DNA of 20,118 nucleotides from Candidatus Saccharimonadia bacterium (lineage in GTDB: Bacteria > Patescibacteriota > Saccharimonadia > Saccharimonadales > UBA4665): the NCBI GenBank assembly GCA_023268595.1, contig JALQUD010000008.1, positions 1 through 20,118 of the forward strand. Reading direction: 5' to 3'. Below, piece by piece: positions 11,830-19,971 of this stretch. The stretch's first letter is position 1. Each line of letters starts with the position of its first letter. The notes under the pieces are model-generated. The model made no database searches, was not told where the DNA came from, and saw nothing but the letters and a program-made list of their open reading frames with translations. Position numbers and translations under genes: made by a program.

Positions 11830-14800
11830 CTATAGCTTTTCCAGTGGCGCGAAGCTGGTATCCAGCCGCTTATTGGCCTTGATGTCCTTGAAGTAGACCG
11901 TCACGTTGCTACCGTCAATCTCCACTACCCGCCCCTCGCCGAAGATCTTGTGCCGTACCACATCGCCTTCGTCAAGTTCCGGCACATACCGCGGCTCATC
12001 GTTGAAAGCCGGTCCGGCATCATAGACTGGCTCCTGATAACTTGGCGTCTGGTCAAAGTCATCGTAGCTGTACTCGTCATTGAACGAATTCTTAAGCCTG
12101 AAGTTGCCGGCGCCGAAGCCGCTGAACTCACTGCCGGTCTGGAACTCGGCGTCGACCTCGCTCAGGAAACGTGACGGCGGGTTATGCTGCGTACCACCAT
12201 ACAGCATGCGGCTGGTGGCGTAGACCATATACAACTCTTCACGGGCGCGGGTCATACCCACGTAGCACAGGCGGCGTTCCTCTTCCATCTCGGACTGGTC
12301 GTACAGCGCGCGTGAGTGGGGGAATATCGATTCTTCCATACCGGTCATGAAGACGACCGGGAATTCCAGGCCCTTGGCGGCGTGCAAGGTCATCAGCGTC
12401 ACGCTATCGCCGTCGAAGTTGGCAGTGTCCAGATCGCTGATCAAGGCGACTTCCTCCAGGAAGCCGGCCAGGCCCATGTCGTGGTAATCCTGGGCTACAC
12501 CGACCAGCTCGGCCACGTTCTCCTTGCGCGACTCACCCTGTGGCGTACCATCATCCAGATAGGCATTGTATTGGATGCGCCTTACCAGGTCTTCGATCAA
12601 CCTGGCCGGTGCCGTATCGTCAGCCAATGCTGCCAGGCTGGTGATGATGTCGGCGAACTCCACCAGGCCTTTCTTAGCCTTACCGGTGACCGTACCGCAG
12701 GTAGTGGCTTCCGTCAGCGCTTGCTGCAAGCTGTAGCCCATGGCCTGCTGCCACTGCAGGAAGTTCTCGACCGACTTGGCGCCGACACCGCGCCCCGGTA
12801 CGTTGACGATGCGTTCGAAGCTGACGCGGTCCTCCGGCTGGTAGATCAGCCGCAGATAGGCCACCAGATCTTTGATTTCCTTACGGTCATAAAAACGCGT
12901 GCCGCCGACGATCCGGTATGGGATGCCGTAGCGCACGAACGTATCTTCGATGGAACGGCTCTGGGCGTTGGTACGGTACAGGATGGCGAAGTCCTTGTAG
13001 TGGCGTTGCTTAGCATCGACGGCGTTCTTGATGCGCTTCATGATGGTCTCGCCTTCGGCCCGCTCATTGAGCGTCTGGAGCATCTGCACCGGCATACCGT
13101 CGCCGGCATCGGTCCACAGCTCTTTCTCGCTACGCAGCTCGTTCTTGGTTATGATGCCATGCGCCGAGCGGAGGATGTGTCCGGTGCTCCGGTAGTTCTG
13201 TTCCAGCTTGATGATGGCGCAATCCGGATAGTCCTTTTCAAAGCGTAGGATATTGCGGAAGTCCGCCCCGCGCCATGAATAGATCGAGTTATGGACCAGG
13301 ATACCCGAGGCGCTATAGTTGTGCACCTGGTCGATGTCCAGGTCATACACCGGGCCGGAATACTTTACCCGCTCTACACTCTCCACGACATCTTCGGTCA
13401 CCGACCCGTTTTCCATGACCGGCAGCACCATGCCCCGATGGATGTGGGCGGCCGGCGTGAATGCAAACTTATGGTCGGTCATGAAGGCGTACCGGCTGAC
13501 TTCACTGTCCTTCTCATTGACATCCATGACTTTGGCGATCGAATCTTCAATCGCCGCGAAATCGAGCTTATGGACTTCGGCGCGGTAGGTATCCGCACGG
13601 CCAGGACGGACAGCATAGCCGAGCCGACTAAACGCCTGGAGATCTTCCGGATCGGTCGTGTTGGCAGATATCCGGCTGGCCGACCATGGGCTGCGTATGG
13701 TCTTACGTTTGTCGCCGAATAATACTACGTTGATCTTGAGCCGCTTGATGCCGTTCCGGCTCGTCGCTTCAGGCAGGAAATGCGGGTAATCAGCACTGAA
13801 GCCTTGGTCTGCCAGCAATTTCATGGCACGCTTTTCGGTATCAATCGTGCTATACAGGCGGTCGATATGCGTTTGATCCAGCTTGACACCCGCACTAGCG
13901 GCGGCCCGGAATACCGTCATCGGCACGCCATATTCGTATGACAGCAATGCCTCATGGTACATCGCTTCCTGGCGGTCTTTGCAGACTTTCAATATCCACA
14001 TACGATTGGCGCGCTCCTGGTTGGCGCGCACACGCAAGCCGATATCTTCTTTCTTGCCAGTACTTCGCATCCCCTTGGTCAGGCCGATGCGGTAGCCCTT
14101 ATGTGTGCTGTGCATCAGATATACGAAGTACGCATCAGTTTTTTCCCAACGCGAGAATAACAAATGATTAGGTGTGCATGACAGTTGCCGCCCACCAGCC
14201 GTACGTATCTTTACGAGTTCACCGTCGTAATCGAACTGCTTGACTGATGAAACTTTGAATACTTCGCTCGAGCCATAACCACTGGCAGCCCGCACGCTCA
14301 TGTCATTGGAAATTTCCTCGATCGGACGTACGCCATCGGCCATATCAACCGGAGTGCCGGGAGGCAGACACTGCCAGTCATCACCGACCACGGCGATATT
14401 GTTATGTTCATTCGTCAATAGCTTGACCAACTTATACTGCGCGGCGTTGGTGTCCTGATACTCATCGATCATGATGTACCGGAACTGCTGGCGCCACTTG
14501 TCACGGACCTGCTTATGGTCCTGGAACAGTTGCACCGCCTTGATTATCAGGTCGTCGAAGTCCAGCGCCGAAGCTTCTTTGAGGATCTGCTCATACAATG
14601 GATAGACCTGAGCCGTGGCACGGGCCGCCGGACTGGTAGCATTGCTCTCGTATTCAGCCGGCGTCAGCAGGTCGTTCTTGGCGCTACTGATCTGACTGCC
14701 GATCAGGCGGGCCGGAAAGGCCTTTTCATCGATCATCAACTGTTTGCTAGCCCGTTTGACGGCCGCTTGCCGGTCAGACTCGTCGAAGATCACGAAACTG

Positions 14801-15156
14801 CGCGGAATGCCGGCATGCTCGCCGTCCTGGCGTAACAAGCGTACGCAGATGGAGTGGAACGTACCCATGTACGGCATGAAACCACGGTTGGAAGCATCTT
14901 GGCCCAATAATAATCCGACACGCTCACGCATCTCTTTGGCCGCCTTGTTGGTGAACGTCACGGCCAGGATGTTGTACGGCGATGCACGGCGGCTGGCGAT
15001 CAGCCAGGCGATCCGGTGGGTCAGTGTCTTGGTCTTGCCGGAACCTGCCCCGGCCTGGATAAGCAGCGGCCCCTCGGTCGTCTCGACGGCGCGTGCCTGC
15101 TCCGGGTTAAGCCCCCGCACCAACGATTGGCGTATCTGTTCCAAGCCGTCTTCCAT
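11830..15156 (-). CDS. uvrD: UvrD/PcrA-type superfamily 1 DNA helicase with intein
   Basis: An 1108-residue precursor from the ATG at 15156, which has GAGGGG 8 bases upstream; a GTG at 15162 is an alternative. It is an SF1A 3'-5' helicase for nucleotide excision and mismatch repair. Motifs: Q motif LNPEQARAV; Walker A AGAGSGKT (35-42); VTFTNKAAKEM; motif Ic GTFHSICVRLLR; motif II MIDEYQDTN (229-237). Motif III VVGDDWQ/SIYSWRGAD is split by a 361-residue intein between Q262 and S624. Downstream lie EQNYRSTGHIL (motif IV), TLHAAKGLEFPVVF (motif V) and EEERRLCYVGMTRAREEL (motif VI). The C-terminal tail FGEGRVVEIDGSNVTVYFKD is the PcrA-type Tudor-like RNA polymerase-binding domain. Without the intein the helicase is about 747 residues, normal size. 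Activity requires intein splicing, because the conserved motif is cut. Confidence 0.95.
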   Translation of the reverse strand: MEDGLEQIRQSLVRGLNPEQARAVETTEGPLLIQAGAGSGKTKTLTHRIAWLIASRRASPYNILAVTFTNKAAKEMRERVGLLLGQDASNRGFMPYMGTFHSICVRLLRQDGEHAGIPRSFVIFDESDRQAAVKRASKQLMIDEKAFPARLIGSQISSAKNDLLTPAEYESNATSPAARATAQVYPLYEQILKEASALDFDDLIIKAVQLFQDHKQVRDKWRQQFRYIMIDEYQDTNAAQYKLVKLLTNEHNNIAVVGDDWQCLPPGTPVDMADGVRPIEEISNDMSVRAASGYGSSEVFKVSSVKQFDYDGELVKIRTAGGRQLSCTPNHLLFSRWEKTDAYFVYLMHSTHKGYRIGLTKGMRSTGKKEDIGLRVRANQERANRMWILKVCKDRQEAMYHEALLSYEYGVPMTVFRAAASAGVKLDQTHIDRLYSTIDTEKRAMKLLADQGFSADYPHFLPEATSRNGIKRLKINVVLFGDKRKTIRSPWSASRISANTTDPEDLQAFSRLGYAVRPGRADTYRAEVHKLDFAAIEDSIAKVMDVNEKDSEVSRYAFMTDHKFAFTPAAHIHRGMVLPVMENGSVTEDVVESVERVKYSGPVYDLDIDQVHNYSASGILVHNSIYSWRGADFRNILRFEKDYPDCAIIKLEQNYRSTGHILRSAHGIITKNELRSEKELWTDAGDGMPVQMLQTLNERAEGETIMKRIKNAVDAKQRHYKDFAILYRTNAQSRSIEDTFVRYGIPYRIVGGTRFYDRKEIKDLVAYLRLIYQPEDRVSFERIVNVPGRGVGAKSVENFLQWQQAMGYSLQQALTEATTCGTVTGKAKKGLVEFADIITSLAALADDTAPARLIEDLVRRIQYNAYLDDGTPQGESRKENVAELVGVAQDYHDMGLAGFLEEVALISDLDTANFDGDSVTLMTLHAAKGLEFPVVFMTGMEESIFPHSRALYDQSEMEEERRLCYVGMTRAREELYMVYATSRMLYGGTQHNPPSRFLSEVDAEFQTGSEFSGFGAGNFRLKNSFNDEYSYDDFDQTPSYQEPVYDAGPAFNDEPRYVPELDEGDVVRHKIFGEGRVVEIDGSNVTVYFKDIKANKRLDTSFAPLEKL
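13288..14370 (-). mobile_element. intein in uvrD motif III
   Basis: 361 codons, in frame, starting at cysteine CLPPGTPVDM (block A) and ending in VYDLDIDQVHNYSASGILVH plus N (blocks F and G), with serine as the first residue after the junction. Block B is seen as GRQLSCTPNHLLFS with the conserved T-x-x-H. The Cys1, penultimate His and terminal Asn plus Ser+1 are all present, so splicing should work. About 200 residues between blocks B and F are too long for a mini-intein. They include FVYLMHSTHKGYRIGLTKGM, which resembles the two short motifs of GIY-YIG nucleases. I see no LAGLIDADG motif. Homing activity is inferred and uncertain. Confidence 0.9.
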
Positions 15157-15191
15157 CGGCACTTCCCCTCTCTTACTGGATGTTCGGACTC

Positions 15192-15220
15192 ATTCTAACA
15201 GACTAACCGCCACCTGGCAG
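15192..15220 (-). promoter_or_regulatory. possible promoter of uvrD
   Basis: Minus strand: CTGCCA (15220-15215), a 17-base spacer and TAGAAT (15197-15192), about 35 bases before the ATG. The -35 box is weak. Confidence 0.3.
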
Positions 15221-15243
15221 CCATGTATGTACCGTGTCCGTTA

Positions 15244-16083
15244 CTATTTGAAGAAATTAGTGTGCGGGATGATGTAATCGGTCACGATCAGGCCGCTATC
15301 CAGCAGCAGGTCGATGATGACCGCCGTCAGCACCAGGCTGAACAGGAACCAGCCCACCCACGCCAGCGCCGAAGCACCGTGATGCTTATGCACGACGATG
15401 ACCGGCTTGCCGCCATATAATTCGTACTGAGGCTTGCCATCATGTTCCTGCAGGTCGTTCATGGCTTGCTTGAGTGACTCCGAGTGTTCCTTGGGTTCAG
15501 TATCACTAGGTTTGTCTTCGCCGGCCGGATCCTCGCGCTGTGTCAATACCGCCGACAGGCTATCAGGAACATCGGCTGCTTCCGGCGCATCATCCGATAC
15601 CTCGGCAGCTACCTTAGGCACAGGTTCGGCAACCGGGACGTCGGCGATTACATCATGCGGTATCTCATCAGACTTCGTCGGATCCTTCACCGTGTCAGCC
15701 AGGTCGGTCTCCAGCACCTGCTCATCCGGCAACGGATCGTCGACCTTGATCGCCTTCTCGCGCTTGGCCACCAGGTCAGCCAGCAGGACACCCTGCGAAC
15801 CAGGCGAACCAGCCGAAGAAGCCCGAGTATCTTTCGATGACTCAGGCACATCAAGAACCGGCGTCTTGTGCGTCAGCTGCAGTTCCGGCGCACCGGTCTC
15901 AGTTCTAAGCGTCGTATCCTGCACCGGCGGACCCGACGGCAGTATGACCGGCCGCGACGAAGCACTGGGACGGACTTTGCCGGGAGGTATGATATCGAAC
16001 GCCCGCGACGTATCCACCCCTGTCTGTCGGGCACGGGTCGACGAGGTTTTGTGCCGGCTGATCGGTTGTTTGTCTGCTGCCAT
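15244..16083 (-). CDS. disordered protein with a C-terminal membrane anchor
   Basis: A 279-residue protein with no family I can name. Residues 1-225 are low in hydrophobic content and rich in Asp, Glu, Pro, Ser, Val and Ala (for example DVIADVPVAEPVPKVAAEVS), so mostly disordered. A short folded-looking segment follows (QYELYGGKPVIVVHKHHGAS). One strong transmembrane helix (about 239-258, ALAWVGWFLFSLVLTAVIID) then precedes a short tail, LLLDSGLIVTDYIIPHTNFF. The single C-terminal helix gives a tail-anchored topology with the long acidic part in the cytoplasm. It lies 52 bases after tpiA and 87 before uvrD on the same strand. A scaffold or envelope-linked role is possible but unsupported. Confidence 0.7.
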   Translation of the reverse strand: MAADKQPISRHKTSSTRARQTGVDTSRAFDIIPPGKVRPSASSRPVILPSGPPVQDTTLRTETGAPELQLTHKTPVLDVPESSKDTRASSAGSPGSQGVLLADLVAKREKAIKVDDPLPDEQVLETDLADTVKDPTKSDEIPHDVIADVPVAEPVPKVAAEVSDDAPEAADVPDSLSAVLTQREDPAGEDKPSDTEPKEHSESLKQAMNDLQEHDGKPQYELYGGKPVIVVHKHHGASALAWVGWFLFSLVLTAVIIDLLLDSGLIVTDYIIPHTNFFK

Positions 16084-16135
16084 GCTGTCTTCTTGTTATC
16101 TGCCTGATTTACGCTGATTGCGGTATATTTTACAA

Positions 16136-16918
16136 TTATGAGTGTAGCACGTGAGCCTTCTCGACGATAGACGAGAACCGGTGATAGTTGAGGCTGGCAC
16201 TTCCTACGAGCGCTCCGTCGCAGCCTTTCACGTCCAGGTAACCACGGACGCTGTTCTCATCGACGCTGCCGCCATACAAGATCCGCACGGAAGCTGCCAC
16301 ATGGTCGCCATACAAGCCCGCTACCTGCTCACGGATATATGCCAGCGCTACCGCCACGTCATCGGGTTTGGCTATCTCGCCACCGAAAGTACTGATGGCC
16401 CAGACCGGTTCATAAGCGATGACGATACCAGCCACTTCGTCGGCGGTCAGGTTTGCCAGAGCGCTGGTCACCTGGTCGTGAAGCACCTGCTTGGTCTCGC
16501 CCTGGCGCCGCTCTTCCTGAGTTTCGCCCACGCAGACGATCGGCGCTATGCCGTTCCGGACACAAGCCGTCACCTTGTCGCGCACCACCTCCAACGTCTC
16601 GTTGAAATAAAGCCGCCGCTCGGAGTGGCTTACGATAGAATAATGGATCAGGCCGCGCAGCATGGTGTACGACACCTCTCCGGTGAAGGCACCTTCATCC
16701 TTATGATATGCGTTCTGCGAAGCCAGACGGAATTTGCGGCGGTCTATCTCGCGGCTGAGCGGCTGGAGCGCCAGCAGGCTCGGTGCCAAGACTACTTCGA
16801 CGTCCCGATGCGCTTTGATGCGCTGGTTAAGCCGGTGCACCAGCAGGCTGGATTGTGCCACATTGAGGTGCATCTTCCAGTTGCCTACGATGAGTGTACG
16901 GTGTTGTATATGATGCAT
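16136..16918 (-). CDS. tpiA: triose-phosphate isomerase
   Basis: A 260-residue TIM-barrel enzyme of normal length that interconverts dihydroxyacetone phosphate and glyceraldehyde 3-phosphate in glycolysis. The catalytic set is complete: N13 and K15 in VGNWKMH, H98 in VSHSERR and E170 in AYEPVWAI. QNAYHKDEGAFTGEVS gives the dimer-interface loop, and YGGSV with GALVGSASL the phosphate-binding end. Two places differ from the usual family sequence. The IGHSERR block reads VSHSERR, and the mobile loop 6, normally AIGTGK, reads AISTFGGEIAKPDD. The flexible lid may therefore behave differently. It follows pgk by 60 bases on the same strand, so the two are likely co-transcribed. Confidence 0.95.
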   Translation of the reverse strand: MHHIQHRTLIVGNWKMHLNVAQSSLLVHRLNQRIKAHRDVEVVLAPSLLALQPLSREIDRRKFRLASQNAYHKDEGAFTGEVSYTMLRGLIHYSIVSHSERRLYFNETLEVVRDKVTACVRNGIAPIVCVGETQEERRQGETKQVLHDQVTSALANLTADEVAGIVIAYEPVWAISTFGGEIAKPDDVAVALAYIREQVAGLYGDHVAASVRILYGGSVDENSVRGYLDVKGCDGALVGSASLNYHRFSSIVEKAHVLHS

Positions 16919-16978
16919 GGTTTTTGATTTTTATGATTCTTATGCTATGACCTTACGCTTAGTGTAGCACACGTGGCC

Positions 16979-18265
16979 TTACTTATGCTCCAGGGCTTCC
17001 ACACCAGGCAGCTTGCGGCCTGCCATCAGCTCCAACGAGGCTCCGCCGCCGGTAGAGACATGGTCGAACACGCCGGTCAGATTCCGGTTACGGATGTATG
17101 ACACCGTGTCACCGCCACCCACTAGGCTGAACGGCTTGTGCCCCATGTGGCCAGCCAGTGCTTCGATGATCAGTTCCGTGCCTTGGGCGAACGGACCGAC
17201 CGGACCCTGCAGGCCAGCCTGCTCGGCCACGCCCATGGTGCCGTTCCAGACCACCGTGTTGGTAAGCTGCATAGCGCCGGTGATGAAGGAAGCGGAGAAC
17301 GGACCGATGTCCAGGATTTTCTCGTGCGCCAGCACCTTGCCGGAACGCGGCGCCGGACGCTTAGGATATGCCTCGATCTCGGCGATGACATTGGCGTTGA
17401 AGTCAACGATGCGCGTCTGTGCCGCCTTATCGATCTTAGGCGCCACTACCACGTCGTTCGGCAACGAGAATACGAAATACTTCTCTTTGGCCTTCTGAGC
17501 CGCTTTGGCCAGGATTTCGCGGGCCAACGGCAGCTCATTGCGGTCAACCAGCGAATCACCGACCTCGATGCCCTTGGCCAGCAGGAAGGTGTTAGCCATG
17601 GCACCACCGACGGCTACGAAGTCGGCGATGTCGATGAACGTGTGCAGCACATCGATCTTGTCGGCGATCTTCGCGCCGCCGACCACGGCCATCATCGGCC
17701 GGGCCGGCTTGTGCATGACGGTCGTGATAGTGTCGACTTCTTTCTCGAGCAGGAAGCCGGCCACACTTGGCAGATGTTTGGTGACGGCATGGGTGCTGGC
17801 ATGCGCCCGATGGACCACTCCGAAACCATCCTGTACGAAGACGTCGGCCAGTTCAGCCAACTGACGGCCGAATTCCGGGTCGTCAGCTTCCTCTTCCGGA
17901 TGGAAGCGCAGGTTCTCGAGCAGCGCTACGTCGCCCGGTTTCAGGCTGGCAACCATCTTCTCGGCACGCGGACCGACGCACTCCGGCACGAAGTTGACCT
18001 GACGTTTGAGAAGCTGCTGCAGCCGCTTGGCTACCGGGAACAGGCTGAACTGGATATCCTTATCACTCTTAGGACGCCCCAGATGCGAACATATCACGAC
18101 CTTGGCGCCACGCTCCAGCAGATAATTCAACGTCGGCAGCGACTGCTGGATCCGATAATCGTCAGCGATGCCGCCATCCTTGTCCTGCGGCACGTTGTAA
18201 TCGGCGCGCACCAAAACCGTACGTCCATGGACGTCGATGTCCCGCACCGTCTTCTTCGTAAACAT
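16979..18265 (-). CDS. pgk: phosphoglycerate kinase
   Basis: A 428-residue enzyme, a little longer than the usual 390-400. It transfers phosphate from 1,3-bisphosphoglycerate to ADP, an ATP-forming step of glycolysis. Visible motifs: VLVRADYNVP with D22 and N24 (family VRVDFNVP), R38 in DDYRIQQSLPT, SHLGRPK (60-66), ALLENLRFHPEEE, FVQDGFGVVHRAHAST (substrate loop; usually DAFG.AHR.HAS), VVGGAKIADKI, NGTMGVAE and FSLVGGGDTVSYI (nucleotide phosphate loop). All substrate-binding blocks are present. An extended -10 promoter lies 46 bases upstream. It sits between pyk and tpiA, 81 and 60 bases away. Confidence 0.96.
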   Translation of the reverse strand: MFTKKTVRDIDVHGRTVLVRADYNVPQDKDGGIADDYRIQQSLPTLNYLLERGAKVVICSHLGRPKSDKDIQFSLFPVAKRLQQLLKRQVNFVPECVGPRAEKMVASLKPGDVALLENLRFHPEEEADDPEFGRQLAELADVFVQDGFGVVHRAHASTHAVTKHLPSVAGFLLEKEVDTITTVMHKPARPMMAVVGGAKIADKIDVLHTFIDIADFVAVGGAMANTFLLAKGIEVGDSLVDRNELPLAREILAKAAQKAKEKYFVFSLPNDVVVAPKIDKAAQTRIVDFNANVIAEIEAYPKRPAPRSGKVLAHEKILDIGPFSASFITGAMQLTNTVVWNGTMGVAEQAGLQGPVGPFAQGTELIIEALAGHMGHKPFSLVGGGDTVSYIRNRNLTGVFDHVSTGGGASLELMAGRKLPGVEALEHK

Positions 18266-18310
18266 ACTCGTAGCCCTACCCTATACGTTCGATGTTCTTA
18301 ATTGCTTACG

Positions 18311-18319
18311 ATTATAGCA
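18311..18319 (-). promoter_or_regulatory. extended -10 promoter of pgk
   Basis: Minus strand TGCTATAAT (18319-18311) is a perfect TG-n-TATAAT extended -10. The predicted start near 18304 gives a leader of about 39 bases. No good -35 box is seen, as is common with extended -10 promoters. It implies that pgk-tpiA can be expressed apart from pyk. Confidence 0.55.
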
Positions 18320-18346
18320 CAGCCGGGCTTTTTTCTGACGCAATCT

Positions 18347-19783
18347 CTACTCGAGGACGCGGACCTTGATGGTGTCGGTAGTTCCGACCACACCCGGGTA
18401 TTGGCCGGAAGCGGTGACGACGATGTCGCCCTTGCCAAAGACCTTGGTCTCACGCAGGTAGTCGGTCAGCTTGGTGGCAGCCAGTTTGTGAACCGGACGC
18501 ACGAAGCTCTTGATACCGTAGACCAAGGCCAACTGCTGGGCAGTACGGTCATCGCTGGTCACGGCCAGCAGCGGGATGTCGCTACGCAGGCTGGAGATCT
18601 GGATGGCGCTGGCACCGGACTTGGTTTCGGCCACGATCGCATGGGCCTGGACGTTGCTGGCCAGACTGATGACCGCCCGGCTGATAGCACCCTGACGGCT
18701 GTGGTCCTCGTATTCAGGATAGACCGTGCGCAACGGCGTGTTCTGCTCGGTGTAGCGGACGATCCGCTTCATGACCTTGACGGCCTCGATCGGATACATA
18801 CCGGCAGCAGTCTCATCACTCAGCATCACACAGTCGGCGCCGATCAGAACGGCAGTGGCAACGTCTGACACTTCGGCACGGGTCGGTTCAGGGCGGTCGG
18901 TCATGCTGGCCAGCATCTGGGTAGCGATGATGGTCGGCTTAGCGTGGCGCAGACCAAGGGCCACCAGCTGGCGCTGGACGATCGGCACGGTCTCGGCTTC
19001 AGCTTCGACGGCCAGGTCACCACGGGCGACCATGATCATGTCGGCTTCATCGACGATAGCTTCCATGTGCTCGATGGCCGACTTGGTCTCGAACTTGACG
19101 ATCAGCTTGGCGCTCATGTTGTGGTTCTTCATCATCCGGCGCATGTTGCGCAGGTCGTCGGCGGTCTGGACGAAGCTCTGGGCTACGTAGTCGACGTCCT
19201 GGGTCGCACCAAAGGCCAGGTCCTTCTTGTCCTTCTCGGTGATGACGTCACCGCCAAAGTCAGTGTCCGGGCAGTTGATACCCTTACGCTTGACGACCAC
19301 ACCATCGTTTTCCACGCGTACATGGACGACTCCGTCCTTGACGCTGGTGACCGTTGTGCGGATACGGCCATCGAACATGTAGAGGCGCTCACCACGCTTG
19401 ACCTTCTTGCTCAGGTCATACTGCGTCGGCAGGATGCCGGTAGACTCGTAGTCCACACCGTACTGCATGCGGATTTCCTGGCCTTTGGTCAGATTGATCA
19501 TGCCTTCGAAATCGCCCAGGCGGACCTTGGGACCCTGGAGGTCCATCACGACCGCAACCGGCTTGGAGAGCTCCTTGCTGGCCTTGCGGATCCACTTGAT
19601 CTGGCGGACGCGCTCCTCGTGGTTGCCGTGGCTCATGTTCAGGCGGATACCATTGGCGCCGGAAGCGATCAGGTCGCGGATCGCCTCATAAGTATCGGTG
19701 GCCGGGCCGAGCGTGGCGATGATCTTGGTTCGTTTGTAGTCCTGCAGTGACACTACAGTGGTTTTAGTCTCTGACATAAGCAT
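18347..19783 (-). CDS. pyk: pyruvate kinase
   Basis: A 478-residue enzyme of usual length that makes pyruvate and ATP from phosphoenolpyruvate and ADP. Motifs in order: RTKIIATLGPATD (18-30), GANGIRLNMSHGNHEERV, VMDLQGPKVRLGDF, the B-domain, DVDYVAQSFVQTADDLRNMR, LIVKFETKSAIEHMEAIVDEAD (the catalytic lysine of the IAKIE block sits in VKFE), MVARGDLAVEA (metal-binding acidic residues), KPTIIATQMLASMTDRPEPT and MLSDETAAGMYPIEAVKVM. The C-terminal regulatory domain is present (HAIVAETKSGASAIQISSLR to GTTDTIKVRVLE). No PEP-utiliser extension is seen. GAAGG precedes two close ATGs (19783 and 19777), and either could be used. It heads the pyk-pgk-tpiA run and has a near-consensus promoter at 19943-19971. 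Confidence 0.96.
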   Translation of the reverse strand: MLMSETKTTVVSLQDYKRTKIIATLGPATDTYEAIRDLIASGANGIRLNMSHGNHEERVRQIKWIRKASKELSKPVAVVMDLQGPKVRLGDFEGMINLTKGQEIRMQYGVDYESTGILPTQYDLSKKVKRGERLYMFDGRIRTTVTSVKDGVVHVRVENDGVVVKRKGINCPDTDFGGDVITEKDKKDLAFGATQDVDYVAQSFVQTADDLRNMRRMMKNHNMSAKLIVKFETKSAIEHMEAIVDEADMIMVARGDLAVEAEAETVPIVQRQLVALGLRHAKPTIIATQMLASMTDRPEPTRAEVSDVATAVLIGADCVMLSDETAAGMYPIEAVKVMKRIVRYTEQNTPLRTVYPEYEDHSRQGAISRAVISLASNVQAHAIVAETKSGASAIQISSLRSDIPLLAVTSDDRTAQQLALVYGIKSFVRPVHKLAATKLTDYLRETKVFGKGDIVVTASGQYPGVVGTTDTIKVRVLE

Positions 19784-19816
19784 AGTACCTTCGTGGGTTT
19801 ATGGTTTGAAAATGGC

Positions 19817-19843
19817 GAAAGGCTAACGGAGGGTTAGCCTTTC
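19817..19843 (-). promoter_or_regulatory. perfect 11-bp stem-loop in the pyk leader
   Basis: GAAAGGCTAAC (minus 19843-19833) and GTTAGCCTTTC (19827-19817) form a perfect stem around a 5-base loop, which reads CCTCC in the minus-strand RNA, the anti-Shine-Dalgarno core. A few bases downstream is TTTTC, too short for a firm terminator. A mini-ORF (ATG at 19846, MERLTLR, TAG at 19825-19823) runs through the stem. Attenuation or another leader control of pyk is possible. The stem is seen; the role is inferred. Confidence 0.5.
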
Positions 19844-19942
19844 CATGTGCTCCGGTGTGAACGGCAGCCCGTAGGTTTCGTTGCCGGGGTGGCCGCGACC
19901 GGATAGCGTATCGCTGACTTGAACGGGCGAAATCTTTGTTGG

Positions 19943-19971
19943 ATTATACGCCCGGTTATGCGGGTTGTAAA
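19943..19971 (-). promoter_or_regulatory. sigma70-like promoter of pyk
   Basis: Minus strand: TTTACA (19971-19966), a 17-base spacer and TATAAT (19948-19943). The predicted start near 19936 gives a leader of about 150 bases to the pyk ATG. Beyond it, 19972-20118 is an A+T-rich non-coding stretch in which I see no gene. Confidence 0.6.

Noticed and set aside
12316..13248. 310-codon plus-strand ORF opposite uvrD
   Set aside because: It is antisense to conserved helicase and intein sequence, has no family motif, and reflects the G+C-rich codon pattern of the real gene.
17138..18301. 387-codon plus-strand ORF opposite pgk, and a similar one at 18944-19750 opposite pyk
   Set aside because: Both lie fully antisense to unmistakable enzymes and have His/Asp/Leu-rich shadow composition.
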